Assembly (NCBI GenBank): GCA_029781115.1
Contig: JAKOXG010000007.1
Location: 28,593 to 92,592, forward strand
Origin: Candidatus Cloacimonadota bacterium
GTDB lineage: Bacteria; Cloacimonadota; Cloacimonadia; Cloacimonadales; Cloacimonadaceae
Direction: 5' to 3'
DNA: 64,000 bases
Shown: positions 51,828 through 62,307 of the stretch, piece after piece
Layout of the letters: every line of letters starts with the position of its first letter
Numbering within the stretch: the stretch's first letter is position 1
The notes under the pieces: model-generated
Databases searched by the model: none
What the model saw: only the letters and a program-made list of their open reading frames with translations
Told to the model about the DNA's origin: nothing
Made by a program: the position numbers and the translations under genes

Positions 51828-52304
51828 TCAAAAGTCTTCTTCATCTTCGGGGTCATCGAGCTTGAATATATCGAATAACTCGCTCAGCATCTGCCTGATC
51901 CAGTCATCACTTTCACCGGTGGCTGCCTGAATCTGAGCTTCCAAAGCCACGCTGAGATAGCTCTTGCCCAGGGTGTTGTTGCGGCTGTATTTCACGCCGG
52001 CCGGTGTCTTGAGAAAGCTGATGATGTCTTGCAATTCCTGGCTGGTATACTCCTGCATGATGATGGGCACGCAGAGGTCTTCCAAAGCCTGATAATCCAT
52101 GCCATTGACCATGATGATATCCAACAAACCCCTTAGCAAACCTGTGTCGTATTCATCAGAGAGAGATTCGAGAGCTTCGGCACTGAGCAGTTCTTGCGGC
52201 ATGTCCATGCGGAAGAATTCACGTGCCAAATCCTCGGCTTCCGCCCCAAAGACAAAGAGGGGTAAAAGCAGCATAGTGCAGATAATTAAGATTGTGCGTT
52301 TCAT
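51828..52304 (-). CDS. DUF2059-type exported protein
   Basis: A 158-aa protein with a signal peptide (MKRTILIICTMLLLPLFVFG). The helical core YTSQELQDIISFLKTPAGVKYSRN is the typical DUF2059 segment. The C-terminus is acidic (DDPEDEEDF). Proteins of this family are periplasmic or secreted with no settled function. It is preceded by GGAGCTATC and stands alone between a minus-strand barrel gene and tRNA-Met. The 279 nt downstream (51549-51827) hold only the candidate promoter of the next gene. Confidence 0.75.
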   Translation of the reverse strand: MKRTILIICTMLLLPLFVFGAEAEDLAREFFRMDMPQELLSAEALESLSDEYDTGLLRGLLDIIMVNGMDYQALEDLCVPIIMQEYTSQELQDIISFLKTPAGVKYSRNNTLGKSYLSVALEAQIQAATGESDDWIRQMLSELFDIFKLDDPEDEEDF

Positions 52305-52521
52305 AGATAGCTCCTAAGTTTTTACATTGTGTATCGTTAGATAGTATAACGCTTTGAGGTGCTGAGGCAAGCTTTGGATTTGCTGCTGCGGCATGGGAGG
52401 ATGTTGCTTTGGCCTGCCCGATGCGCTTTTACCGGCCCAACGATTTGGACTTCCGGCTAAAATACCTTGACGAAATCCAGCTTATATAAAAATTGGCTCA
52501 CTCATACCTATTGCAATGAAA

Positions 52522-52597
52522 GGGCCTATAGCTCAGTTGGTAGAGCTTCCGGCTCATAACCGGACGGTCGGGGGTTCGACTCCCTCTGGGCCCACCA
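52522..52597 (+). tRNA. tRNA-Met (anticodon CAU)
   Basis: A 76-nt cloverleaf with encoded CCA. The acceptor stem GGGCCTA/TGGGCCC, D arm GCTC...GAGC, anticodon stem TCCGG/CCGGA around CTCATAA (anticodon CAT), and T arm GGGGG-TTCGACT-CCCTC all pair. It is an elongator-type Met tRNA or, less likely, the Ile tRNA with a lysidine-modified CAU; sequence alone does not settle this. Confidence 0.93.
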
Positions 52598-52743
52598 TTT
52601 CTTTTTGGCGAGTGGTAAGCATGCGGGAAACGTGGATGGATGCACACTTGGCAAAAGTGGCAAGAGCTGTTCACGGCTCTCGGCTTTGGCAAAGTAGAAA
52701 TAAAACCCTTTACACAAATCCTCATTTGGATTATCTTGTATCC

Positions 52744-53697
52744 ATGAAGAAGAATCTCCTTTTGACACTGATGGCGCTCTTGCTAAGTGCGAGCATTTAT
52801 GGCACCTCCTACGCTGGCGAAATCTTTCGCCTGGCTCCGGGTGTGCAAAACATGGCTATGGGCGGCACAGGGCTCAGCTATGCTGAAAATCCGGCTGCCG
52901 GCTGGTGGAATCCGGCTTTGATGAGCCTGCAATCCCAGAGCGGCGTTCAGGTGATGCGTGCCAACCATTTTGGTGGTTTGTTGCAGCAAAATCAGCTCTC
53001 ATTAGCTCTGGGCGGGAAGGTGCGCAGCTCCTTTCATCTCAATCACTTATCCATAGACAAGATCAAGCTCACCACCTTGGAAAACCCTTCCGACACGCTT
53101 TCCAATTTCAACAGACCCATCGTCTTCAAAACCGTCACCAATAGCGACTTTATCCTTACCGGCTCCCTGGCGCGCTCCTTGAGCCGGAAGTTTGCCCTGG
53201 GCGTCTCACCCAAGCTCGCCTATCGGGATTTGGCGGGCAATTCAGGCTATGGTGTGGGTGCGGATTTGGGTTTTTTGTATGATGGCGGCAACTTCATGGC
53301 AGGGGCAAACTTAAGAGACTTCTTTGGCACTTGGATTCTGTGGGAAAACGGCACGCGGGAAGTGGCGATTCCCTCTCTGGATTTGGAAGGCTCCTATGGG
53401 TTCAAGCTCTTTAAAGACTCCATCCCTCTGAGGATTGCGCTGCGCAGCGAGCTGTTTCTGGAAGACCGCGGAGAAGCCTCCACCTTTGCACTGGGAGCGC
53501 TGACGGGAGATTTGCACTTTGGCGTGATGGTCGCCCCCCTCCCTTATGTGAAAGTGATGGGCGGCTATGATGCTGATGCTCCCACCGCCGGTTTGGGGCT
53601 GACCTTAGGCTCTTGGGGCATCGATTACGCCCTCAAAACCAAGGCACCTGAAGGGCTCGGTTCCACGCAAAGGATTTCGCTAAACTTTACATGGTAA
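52744..53697 (+). CDS. PorV/PorQ-family outer-membrane protein
   Basis: I start at ATG 52744 (MKKNLLLTLMALLLSASIYG), a clear signal peptide; the longer frame would run through the tRNA. The 317-aa mature chain begins AGEIFRLAPGVQNMAMGGTG and NPAAGWWNPALM, characteristic of the PorV/PorQ (UPF0164-like) barrel family. In T9SS bacteria PorV shuttles cargo from the translocon to the attachment complex, and PorQ works with PorU-PorZ. That fits the T9SS-type tails of the large secreted proteins in this window, though the exact paralog is uncertain. Its stop overlaps the dxr start. Confidence 0.82.
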   Translation: MKKNLLLTLMALLLSASIYGTSYAGEIFRLAPGVQNMAMGGTGLSYAENPAAGWWNPALMSLQSQSGVQVMRANHFGGLLQQNQLSLALGGKVRSSFHLNHLSIDKIKLTTLENPSDTLSNFNRPIVFKTVTNSDFILTGSLARSLSRKFALGVSPKLAYRDLAGNSGYGVGADLGFLYDGGNFMAGANLRDFFGTWILWENGTREVAIPSLDLEGSYGFKLFKDSIPLRIALRSELFLEDRGEASTFALGALTGDLHFGVMVAPLPYVKVMGGYDADAPTAGLGLTLGSWGIDYALKTKAPEGLGSTQRISLNFTW

Positions 53698-54833
53698 ACA
53701 AGATAAAGCTCGCCCTCTTGGGTGCAACAGGGTCGATCGGCAGCAGCACTTTGGAGGTGATGCGGGAGCACAGGGACAAACTCTCACTCAAGCTGATCTG
53801 CGCCGGTTCCAGCTACGAAAAGCTGCTGAATATCGCAGAAGAATTTGACGTTCCTCTTATCTTCCTCAATTCCATCACCGACACAGCTTTACAGGCCAAA
53901 ATCCGCAACCTGGCTCCCCGGAGAAAGGTCTACTTTGGCGAGGCGGAGCTATTGAAAGCTCTTGCAGCCGAGGATTATGACGTCTGCCTCAATGCCATCG
54001 GAGCCTCGGCGGGCTTATTGAGCAGTCATGCGGTGATCCAAAGAGGAAAACGCCTGGCTTTGGCAAACAAGGAATCCCTGGTGATGGCAGGGCACATCCT
54101 GCGGCCTATGTGGCTGAAAAACAAGGTGGATGTGATCCCCGTAGACAGCGAACACAGCGCCATCTTTCAGGCCATTGGCTCACATCCCACTTCCGAGATC
54201 AGAAAGCTGCACATCACCGCATCTGGCGGTGCTTTCCGGACTTTGCCACTGGAAGATTTTGCCTCCATCACACCGGAACAAGCACTCAAGCACCCAAATT
54301 GGGAAATGGGTGCAAAAGTGACCTTGGACAGCGCCACCATGGTGAACAAAGCTCTGGAAATCATGGAAGCGCACTGGCTTTTCGGCCTGCCCTATGAGGA
54401 CATCGAAGCCATTATCCATCCCCCTTCCATCATCCATTCCCTGGTTCAATTTGTCGATGGCAGCATCCTGGCTCAGCTTTCCACGCCGGACATGAAGCTG
54501 CCCATCCTTTACGCACTTTCCTGGCCCCAGAGATGGGCGTCCAGCCTGGTGCAGACCGATCTGTTAAAGCTTCCACCATTAGAGTTTTATCCCATCGAAG
54601 CGGAGCGCTATCCGCTCTTTTACTTGGGCGTGGAAGCGGCGCGCGAAGGGGGCTTGATGCCCACGGCCTTCAACGCAGCCAACGAAGTGGCGCTTAAGCT
54701 ATTCCTGGATGAGAAGATACGCTTTGACCAGATCTACGATGTGGTGCGGCAAATCCTGGATGGCATCGAGAATGTGGAGAATCCGAGTTTGGAGCAGGTG
54801 ATAGCGGTCAATGCCGCCTGCAGACAGGGCTAA
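53691..54833 (+). CDS. dxr: 1-deoxy-D-xylulose-5-phosphate reductoisomerase
   Basis: A 380-aa enzyme of the MEP isoprenoid pathway that converts DXP to MEP with NADPH. The dinucleotide-binding GATGSIGSSTLEVMREH lies at 9-25. LANKESLVMAG, VIPVDSEHSAIFQ (metal and substrate residues), ITASGGAFR and the HPNWEMGAKVTLDSATMVNK box are all present. The ATG overlaps the end of the PorV/PorQ gene by 7 nt. The catalytic set appears complete. Confidence 0.97.
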   Translation: MVNKIKLALLGATGSIGSSTLEVMREHRDKLSLKLICAGSSYEKLLNIAEEFDVPLIFLNSITDTALQAKIRNLAPRRKVYFGEAELLKALAAEDYDVCLNAIGASAGLLSSHAVIQRGKRLALANKESLVMAGHILRPMWLKNKVDVIPVDSEHSAIFQAIGSHPTSEIRKLHITASGGAFRTLPLEDFASITPEQALKHPNWEMGAKVTLDSATMVNKALEIMEAHWLFGLPYEDIEAIIHPPSIIHSLVQFVDGSILAQLSTPDMKLPILYALSWPQRWASSLVQTDLLKLPPLEFYPIEAERYPLFYLGVEAAREGGLMPTAFNAANEVALKLFLDEKIRFDQIYDVVRQILDGIENVENPSLEQVIAVNAACRQG

Positions 54834-54927
54834 TCGGGGTAAAAATAGGGTCTGGGAAGGGAAATCCCTTGACGAATGCAGCCCTTTTAAAAACTTAGCT
54901 TAAAATATTATTATTCATGGAGGTCGG

Positions 54928-56484
54928 ATGCTCAAGTTAGATTTGAATCCCGATCTGGTGTTGCGTGCCCGCAATGCCGCAAAGAGTATCACAGGCTCAT
55001 TTTCTTGGTTGTTTGAGGGTTACAGCTCTGTGACCATCGAGCGCACCGTGTTGAGGATGATGGGCTTGGATGGTGCTTTAGCTGATGGAATGCCACTTCC
55101 CAACGTGGTGGTGGATCGCTTATTGGAGCAAAAAGCTCTGGATCAAGGAGCAGCTATCCGCTTGGCTAACGCCATGTTGGTCAAGAAGATGGATGCTGAG
55201 CAGGTTGCCCGCGCCATGGCGGAAGACAATCTGGATATCGCCGCCCTCAATATGGCAAGTATGGATGAGATATACGGGCTCCTTGACGAGCTTTCAGACA
55301 AGATGCTCACCCATATCAAATCTCAAAAAACCAAGCGTGAAGAGTTTTTCCAGAAATACGGCCCCAGACGCGTCCCCGCTATTTACGTGATCGTGGCTAC
55401 CGGAAACATCTACGAGGACGTGGTGCAAGCCAAGGCTGCGGCTGCCGAAGGTGCGGACATCATCGCCGTGATCCGTTCCACTGCCCAATCCCTGCTGGAC
55501 TATGTGCCCTATGGTGCTACAACTGTTGGTTTCGGCGGCACTTTTGCCACTCAGGAAAACTTTAAGATCATGCGTGCCGGGCTGGATGAAGTCAGCGACA
55601 AAGAACAGCGTTACATCAGTTTAACAAACTACGCATCAGGGCTTTGCATGCCCGAGATTTCGCTGATGGGAGCCATCGAGAGGCTGGATCTGATGCTCAA
55701 CGACGCCATGTATGGGATACTTTTCAGAGACATCAACCCGCGTAGAACCCTGCTGGATCAGCACTTCAGCCGCATGATCAACGCCTACGCCGGCATTGAA
55801 ATCCAGACCGGTGAAGACAACTACCTCACCACCTCGGATGCGATAGAAAAGGCTTATACAGTCACGGCTTCCCAGCTTTTGAACGAGCAATTTGCCCTGC
55901 TCAGCGGTGTGAAACCGGAGAAGATGGGCTTGGGTCACGCCTACGAAGTGGATCCTGAAGTGGAAAACAGCTTCAGCTACGAGCTCTCGCACGCACTGTT
56001 GACCAGGACTCTATTCCCTGACGCTCCAGTGAAATACATGCCGCCTACCAAGTTTGCCAGCGGCAATATCTTCAAGACCCACCTCCTCGACGCCATGTTC
56101 AACTTTGTGGGTCAGCTCACGCATCAAGGCGTTCAGCTTTTGGGCATGATGACCGAAGCCATCCATACGCCTCACTTGGCGGACAGGTCTCTGGCTATCG
56201 AAAACGCCAAATACATCTTCAAAGCGGTGAAGGATTTGGACAAGAGCCTGATGCTGGCGCCAGATAGCTTCATCAACAAGAGGGCAAACGACGTGCTGGC
56301 AGAGGCTTGTGAGTTTTTGGAGCGCGTGGAAAAGGAAGGAATGTTTGAATCCATGGCACGTGGCGACTTTGCGGATATCAAGCGTCCGGAAACCGGTGGC
56401 AAGGGCTTGAACGGCGTTTTTGCCAAGCATGAGGACTATTACAACCCCTTCCGCAACAAGATGAAAAAGGAGCTGGGAATATGA
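54928..56484 (+). CDS. kamD: Lysine 5,6-aminomutase alpha subunit
   Basis: A 518-aa protein close to the family length of about 516. Recognised by long family-specific stretches such as RARNAAKSITGSFSWLFEG, YGPRRVPAIYVIVATGNIYE and the DYVPYGATTVGFGGTF segment. KamDE moves the epsilon-amino group of D-lysine or L-beta-lysine to C5 using adenosylcobalamin and PLP, a step in anaerobic lysine fermentation. The RBS TGGAGGTCGG precedes the ATG. The stop overlaps the kamE start by four bases. Confidence 0.95.
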   Translation: MLKLDLNPDLVLRARNAAKSITGSFSWLFEGYSSVTIERTVLRMMGLDGALADGMPLPNVVVDRLLEQKALDQGAAIRLANAMLVKKMDAEQVARAMAEDNLDIAALNMASMDEIYGLLDELSDKMLTHIKSQKTKREEFFQKYGPRRVPAIYVIVATGNIYEDVVQAKAAAAEGADIIAVIRSTAQSLLDYVPYGATTVGFGGTFATQENFKIMRAGLDEVSDKEQRYISLTNYASGLCMPEISLMGAIERLDLMLNDAMYGILFRDINPRRTLLDQHFSRMINAYAGIEIQTGEDNYLTTSDAIEKAYTVTASQLLNEQFALLSGVKPEKMGLGHAYEVDPEVENSFSYELSHALLTRTLFPDAPVKYMPPTKFASGNIFKTHLLDAMFNFVGQLTHQGVQLLGMMTEAIHTPHLADRSLAIENAKYIFKAVKDLDKSLMLAPDSFINKRANDVLAEACEFLERVEKEGMFESMARGDFADIKRPETGGKGLNGVFAKHEDYYNPFRNKMKKELGI

Positions 56485-57221
56485 AAGACACGATCATTCG
56501 TCCCTATGGAGACACTTCCAACGACGGCAAGATACAGTTTTCCTTCTCGCTGCCCGTGCCGGCGGATGAGTATGGCAAGGAAGCAGCGCGGCTGTTGCTC
56601 AAGCAAATCGGCCTGGAAGATATCGAAGTTTGCGGCATGCGGGATTTGAATGAAGGCTTCACTCACTTCATCGCCTATGCCGTTACAGATAAAGGAGTTG
56701 ACCCCAAGGATATCAAGGTGAAAGTGGTGGATACACCGGTGATGGATATGGAAGCCACCGACGCCTATATCAAGGAGCATCTGGGGCGCAAAATCACCGT
56801 GGTGGGTGCCTGCATTGAAAGCGATGCTCACACCGTGGGAATCGACGCCATCATGAACATGAAGGGTTACAGAGGCCGCTTTGGCTTGGAGCGTTATAAA
56901 GGCTTTAACGCCATCAATATGGGTGCGCAAGTGCTCAGTGAAGACCTGCTCAATAAAGCCCGTGAAGTCAATGCGGAGGCGATCCTGGTCTCTCAGGTGG
57001 TCACTCAGAAAAACATCCACATCAAAAACCTTACCCGGCTCATCGAACTTGCCGAAGCAGAAAGGCTTAGAGACAAGATGCTCTTCATCTGCGGCGGGCC
57101 TCGCATCTCGCATGAACTGGCCATCGAACTGGGATATGATGCCGGTTTTGGCACCGGAACCTACGCCACGGATGTGGGTAGCTATATCGCCATCACCTTA
57201 GCTGCCCGTCAAAACAGGTAA
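56481..57221 (+). CDS. kamE: Lysine 5,6-aminomutase beta subunit (B12-binding)
   Basis: A 246-aa partner of KamD. The base-off cobalamin motif DAHTVG has the axial histidine at 117, and a lysine at 128 (NMKGYRG) is 11 residues later, the same spacing as the PLP-binding lysine in characterised enzymes. The C-terminal Rossmann-like B12 domain has EAILVSQVVTQKN and GGPRISHELA...GFGTGTYATDV. The other lysine-fermentation genes (kamA, kdd, kce, kal) are not in the window. Confidence 0.95.
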   Translation: MKDTIIRPYGDTSNDGKIQFSFSLPVPADEYGKEAARLLLKQIGLEDIEVCGMRDLNEGFTHFIAYAVTDKGVDPKDIKVKVVDTPVMDMEATDAYIKEHLGRKITVVGACIESDAHTVGIDAIMNMKGYRGRFGLERYKGFNAINMGAQVLSEDLLNKAREVNAEAILVSQVVTQKNIHIKNLTRLIELAEAERLRDKMLFICGGPRISHELAIELGYDAGFGTGTYATDVGSYIAITLAARQNR

Positions 57222-57227
57222 CACCTT

Positions 57228-58511
57228 TTGGTATTAGTAGTTACCATCCTGGCTTTTGCCCTGATGATCTTCATCCACGAGCTGGGTCACTACCTGATGG
57301 CCAAAGCTCTGGGTGTGGGGATAGAGAAGTTTTCTATCGGTTTTGGCAAGCCAATCTTCAAGTTTAAGCACAAAGAAGAACAGTGGCAGATAGCTTTACT
57401 GCCCCTGGGTGGCTTTGTGAGCCTGAAAGGGCAGGATCCGGATCAGGACACAGACTCTGAGGATTCTTTCCTGCGCAAACCCTGGTGGAAGCGGGCTTTG
57501 GTCGTGTTTGCCGGTCCTTTTGCCAACCTGATCTTAGGTCTCTTGCTCTTCATCGTCTCTTTCATGCTGCCCATCCGCTTTTCAGATCACAGCCCCGTAG
57601 TCTTCAAAGCCGAAGGCATCTTCAGCGAGGTCTTTGTGCCCGGCGACAGCATCTACAGCGTAAACGATACGCCGGTACAGGGTTACGTCCAAGCTTTAGG
57701 CGAGCTGTCTGCCAAGAAAGACAATGTCATCCTGCTGCAAAGAGACAGCCTCAAGGTGGCGGTCAAACTCCCCGGAAACCAGGTGGATAGCCTCCTTGCC
57801 AGCGTAAGCCCCATGGTGAGCACCCGCATCGGTGAAGTGTATGCCGGCATGCCTGCCTGGCGCGCCGGAATCCGCGATAACGACGTAGTTCTCCAAGTGG
57901 ATAGCGTGAAGGTGAGCGACTGGTATCGGATGCGGGAATTGATCACGCAGGCACCGGGCAACGAGGTGAAGCTCACCCTGCTCCGAGACGGCAAGAAGCT
58001 GGTGCGTGAGGTGGTTTTGGAAGAGAATGAAGCCTTGGGCAGCGAAAGGTTGATCGGCATCACAAACTACCAACCGGTGGAGAATGTGCGCCAGTTTGGC
58101 TTTGGGCAAGCCATCGTCTTGGGGAGCGGTTCGGCGCTGGATTTTGTGGTGCGCAATTATGAGGCATTGTTCAAACTCTTTGCCAAGCCGGAGCAATTGG
58201 CCAAAAACGTGGGCGGACCTGTGATGATTGCCACTATGAGCACTCAAGCAGGCAACAAGGGCGCCGCCTATCTGATCATGTTTTTCGCCTCCATCAGTCT
58301 AATCCTGATGGTCATGAACCTGCTGCCTATCCCCGTTTTGGATGGCGGTCACATCTTCTTTTACCTCATCGAAGGCATCTTCGGGAAGCCGATTCCCTTC
58401 AAGATTCAAGCTATCCTGCAGAGGATAGGCTTGGCCATCCTCGTTTTGCTGATGGTGATAGCCTTCTATTCCGACCTCTCAAAAGTGTTTATGAGGCTGC
58501 TCTCACGGTAG
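57228..58511 (+). CDS. rseP: RseP/site-2 intramembrane zinc metalloprotease
   Basis: A 427-aa membrane protease. The HExxH motif is at 17-21 (IHELGHYLMAKALGVG), within the first membrane segment. Two PDZ-like regions follow (EVFVPGDSIYSVNDTPVQ and GMPAWRAGIRDNDVVLQVD), and the second catalytic motif NLLPIPVLDGGH lies in a later membrane helix. It cleaves membrane-anchored regulators or signal-peptide remnants. The start codon is TTG, with no strong SD, 6 nt after kamE. tgt follows 3 nt after the stop. Confidence 0.93.
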   Translation: MVLVVTILAFALMIFIHELGHYLMAKALGVGIEKFSIGFGKPIFKFKHKEEQWQIALLPLGGFVSLKGQDPDQDTDSEDSFLRKPWWKRALVVFAGPFANLILGLLLFIVSFMLPIRFSDHSPVVFKAEGIFSEVFVPGDSIYSVNDTPVQGYVQALGELSAKKDNVILLQRDSLKVAVKLPGNQVDSLLASVSPMVSTRIGEVYAGMPAWRAGIRDNDVVLQVDSVKVSDWYRMRELITQAPGNEVKLTLLRDGKKLVREVVLEENEALGSERLIGITNYQPVENVRQFGFGQAIVLGSGSALDFVVRNYEALFKLFAKPEQLAKNVGGPVMIATMSTQAGNKGAAYLIMFFASISLILMVMNLLPIPVLDGGHIFFYLIEGIFGKPIPFKIQAILQRIGLAILVLLMVIAFYSDLSKVFMRLLSR

Positions 58512-59624
<1,113 letters not shown>

Positions 59625-59655
59625 TTTCCCTCCCCCCAAAAAGTGCTCGTTTTGT

Positions 59656-59969
59656 CCCTTAATTTGTTTGCAGTAAACGGGTAATTGCGAAACATTTGAC
59701 TTTTCGCCTTGGCTCACCTCCGCCATGACATCCCTTTTGCCCCTACTTGGCTCTGCCTCCTAACTGCCTGCTTTCTTACTCGTTAGCTGCTCGAGGAGCA
59801 GGAGAGCAGCAGGGGCGGGGTAGGGAGGCGGCATGAATAAAGGCTTTGAGGAGGGTCTGTAATAGCGGTTATAAGTAACTGTATTATAGGTTGTGGTCAA
59901 ATATTGATTTTTACTTGGCTTTTTCAGGTGGCGGGTGTTGGCAGGGAACTCCTACCTTTTTAGTGGGTG
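59656..59969 (+). repeat. Dispersed ~313-bp intergenic repeat, copy C
   Basis: Plus-strand copy between tgt and copA. It keeps TTTGTTTGC near the left end, the core CGAGGAGCAGGAGAGCAGCA, AGGCGGCATGAATAAAGGCT, CAAATATTGATTTTTACTTGG and a CCTAC-TTTTT-AGTGGG end. Here the left arm of the core stem reads CTCTGCCTCCT, so the stem is weaker than in A and B. It covers most of the 460 bp between the two genes; nothing else is supported there. Confidence 0.88.
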
Positions 59970-60084
59970 TTTGGTGTTGATTCCCAATTAATAATGGTTG
60001 ACTTTTGGGTGCGACACACTCCAGCGTTTGCCTCCGCATCTAAACGGCTTATCATATATCTATCAAAACGATAAGGATTACATA

Positions 60085-62307
60085 TTGAGCACAAACATAA
60101 TAGTAGGCATAGATGGTATGCACTGCGCCGCCTGTAGTGCCCGGGTTGAGAAGGCTTTGAGCGAGCTCAGGGGCGTGAAGTCGGCGCACGTAAACCTGGC
60201 TTTGGAAGAGGCCAGTTTAGAGATTGAGCCGGGGCGTGTCAGCCGGGAAGAAATAGAAAAGACCATCGTGGCGCTGGGTTTTAAAGTGCGTGCAGAACTG
60301 GGCAAGGATGAAGACCAGCTGGTTTTGGAAGCCCGCCAAGCCCGCAAGCGCATGTGGCATATCTGGTTGATTACACTTGTGGTGAGCGTCTTTATGGTGG
60401 CTCATATGTTCTTTGATAGCCACGTATTAAGCAGCCAGGCTGATGGCTGGATCGTGTTTTTGCTTACGCTTTATGCCATGCTTTTCCCCGCTCGGGGTGT
60501 CTATCGCTCCGCCTTTGTCTCCCTCAAAACCGGCTCTGCCAATATGGACGTCCTCATCGCCATGGGCACCTTGGCCTCGCTATTGGTTTGGCCGCTTTCC
60601 TTCTTTGTCAAAGATATTGACCCTCACGCTTTTAGCGGCATTGCGGCGATGATTTTGGCCATCCATCACACGGGCAGATATCTGGAGAGTCAAGCCCGTG
60701 GCAAGGCTTCGGAAGCGATCCGCAAGCTGATGAACTTGGGTGCCAAAACCGCCATCCTTTGGGAAGATGGAGTAGAGAAGGAAGTCCCTATCCGCAAAGT
60801 GCAACCGGGTGACGTCCTGATCGTGAAAGCAGGGATGAAGATTCCCACGGATGCCGTGATCGTCGAAGGAAAGGCAAACATAGACGAGGCGATGGTTACG
60901 GGAGAATCCATGCCCGTGAGCCGCAAGGTGGGTGAGAGAGTCTTGGGAGCCACGCTCAATGTGGATGGGTATTTGAAGGTGAAAGCAGAGAAAGTGGGCG
61001 CAGATACCTTTTTGGCACAAGTGATTAAGTTGGTTCAGGATGCGCAGCATTCCAAGGTTCCCGTGCAGCTTTTGGTGGATAAAGTCACCGCCGTCTTCGT
61101 GCCCATCGTGATCACCTTGGCCGCCTTTACCTTTGCCTTTTGGATGCTGTTCCCTGAAACTGCGCAGAATATCAGCATCGCCCTTTTACACATCATTCCA
61201 CTCAAGGATCCAAACCACCTTCCCACCGGCCTGGCCGCAGCGCTGATGGCTTCCATCGCCACTTTGGTGATCGCCTGTCCCTGTGCACTGGGCTTGGCTA
61301 CGCCCACCGCTTTGATGGTGGGAAGCGGCATGGGCGCCAAACGGGGCATCCTGATCCGCAATTCGGAGGCTCTGCAAACCATGAAAGATGTAAAGGCCAT
61401 CATCTTTGATAAGACCGGAACTCTCACGCACGGCAAACCTGAGGTGATCGAAATCCATCTGGAAACGCTGGATGAGAAGATAGCGCTGGGCATTGCGGCG
61501 TCGCTGGAAGCGGGTTCTTCACATCCTCTGGCGGTAGCGTTGATCAAAGCCGCGCAGGATGAAGGAGCTATTATCTCAGAGGTGCAAGACTTTACAAACC
61601 ATATAGGACAAGGCGTGAGTGCCAGCTTGGACGGCACAAAATACATCCTTGGCAGTCGTAACTTTATGGAAGCTGCGGGATTAAACATTCCTGAAAAGTC
61701 TTTTAAGGCGGATTATGCCAGCAGGGTCTATTTAGCAGATGAGGACAAGGTGTTGGCTATCTTCTTGATAGCGGATGCGTTGCGGGACAACGCTCAGCAG
61801 GTGGTGGCGCAGTTGAAAGAACGCGGCATCACGCCCATCATGATCAGTGGAGACAACCCGAAAGTGGCGCAGGCTATCGCTTCCCAACTGGGCATCAGCC
61901 GCTTTCATGCACAGGCTTTGCCGGAAGATAAGGCCAATCTGGTCAAGCAGTTGAAGGATGAATTTGGCACGGTGGCGATGGTGGGTGACGGGATAAATGA
62001 CGCTCCCGCACTCAAAACTGCAGACATCGGCATCGCTATGGGGCAGGGGACGGATATCGCCATTGAGGCTGCCGACATCACCATCGTGAGAGATGACCTC
62101 GCCTGCCTGCCGATTGCGGTGGAGCTCTCCATCCAAACCTTCAGAAAGATACGCCAAAACCTCTTCTGGGCCTTTGCTTACAACCTGATCGCCATTCCTC
62201 TGGCAGTGTTTGGCGTCCTGCATCCCGTGATCGCCGAGATCGCTATGGCGGGCTCTTCCGTGACGGTGGTTACCAACGCCAATCTACTCAAACGCAAGGT
62301 GAAATGA
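60085..62307 (+). CDS. copA: CopA-type copper-exporting P1B ATPase
   Basis: I choose TTG at 60085: AAGGA lies about 8 nt upstream and the protein then begins with one heavy-metal domain (GMHCAAC, C14 and C17). The in-frame TTG at 59998 adds 29 unlikely residues. The 740-aa pump has a TGES-type actuator motif (VTGESMPV), the CPC metal site at 398-400, the phosphorylation site DKTGT (D442), HP in SSHPLA, GDGINDAP (634-641), FAYNLIAIPLA in TM7 and MAGSSVTVVTNANLL in TM8, the Cu(I) class pattern. It likely exports Cu(I) from the cytoplasm. rnhC overlaps its stop. Confidence 0.94.
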   Translation: MSTNIIVGIDGMHCAACSARVEKALSELRGVKSAHVNLALEEASLEIEPGRVSREEIEKTIVALGFKVRAELGKDEDQLVLEARQARKRMWHIWLITLVVSVFMVAHMFFDSHVLSSQADGWIVFLLTLYAMLFPARGVYRSAFVSLKTGSANMDVLIAMGTLASLLVWPLSFFVKDIDPHAFSGIAAMILAIHHTGRYLESQARGKASEAIRKLMNLGAKTAILWEDGVEKEVPIRKVQPGDVLIVKAGMKIPTDAVIVEGKANIDEAMVTGESMPVSRKVGERVLGATLNVDGYLKVKAEKVGADTFLAQVIKLVQDAQHSKVPVQLLVDKVTAVFVPIVITLAAFTFAFWMLFPETAQNISIALLHIIPLKDPNHLPTGLAAALMASIATLVIACPCALGLATPTALMVGSGMGAKRGILIRNSEALQTMKDVKAIIFDKTGTLTHGKPEVIEIHLETLDEKIALGIAASLEAGSSHPLAVALIKAAQDEGAIISEVQDFTNHIGQGVSASLDGTKYILGSRNFMEAAGLNIPEKSFKADYASRVYLADEDKVLAIFLIADALRDNAQQVVAQLKERGITPIMISGDNPKVAQAIASQLGISRFHAQALPEDKANLVKQLKDEFGTVAMVGDGINDAPALKTADIGIAMGQGTDIAIEAADITIVRDDLACLPIAVELSIQTFRKIRQNLFWAFAYNLIAIPLAVFGVLHPVIAEIAMAGSSVTVVTNANLLKRKVK

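Noticed and set aside
52516..52743. N-terminal extension of the PorV/PorQ gene through the tRNA
   Set aside because: The frame is merely open across tRNA-Met; a true signal peptide starts at 52744.
59998..60084. Upstream TTG start for copA
   Set aside because: It adds 29 non-homologous residues before the metal-binding domain; TTG at 60085 has AAGGA at suitable distance.
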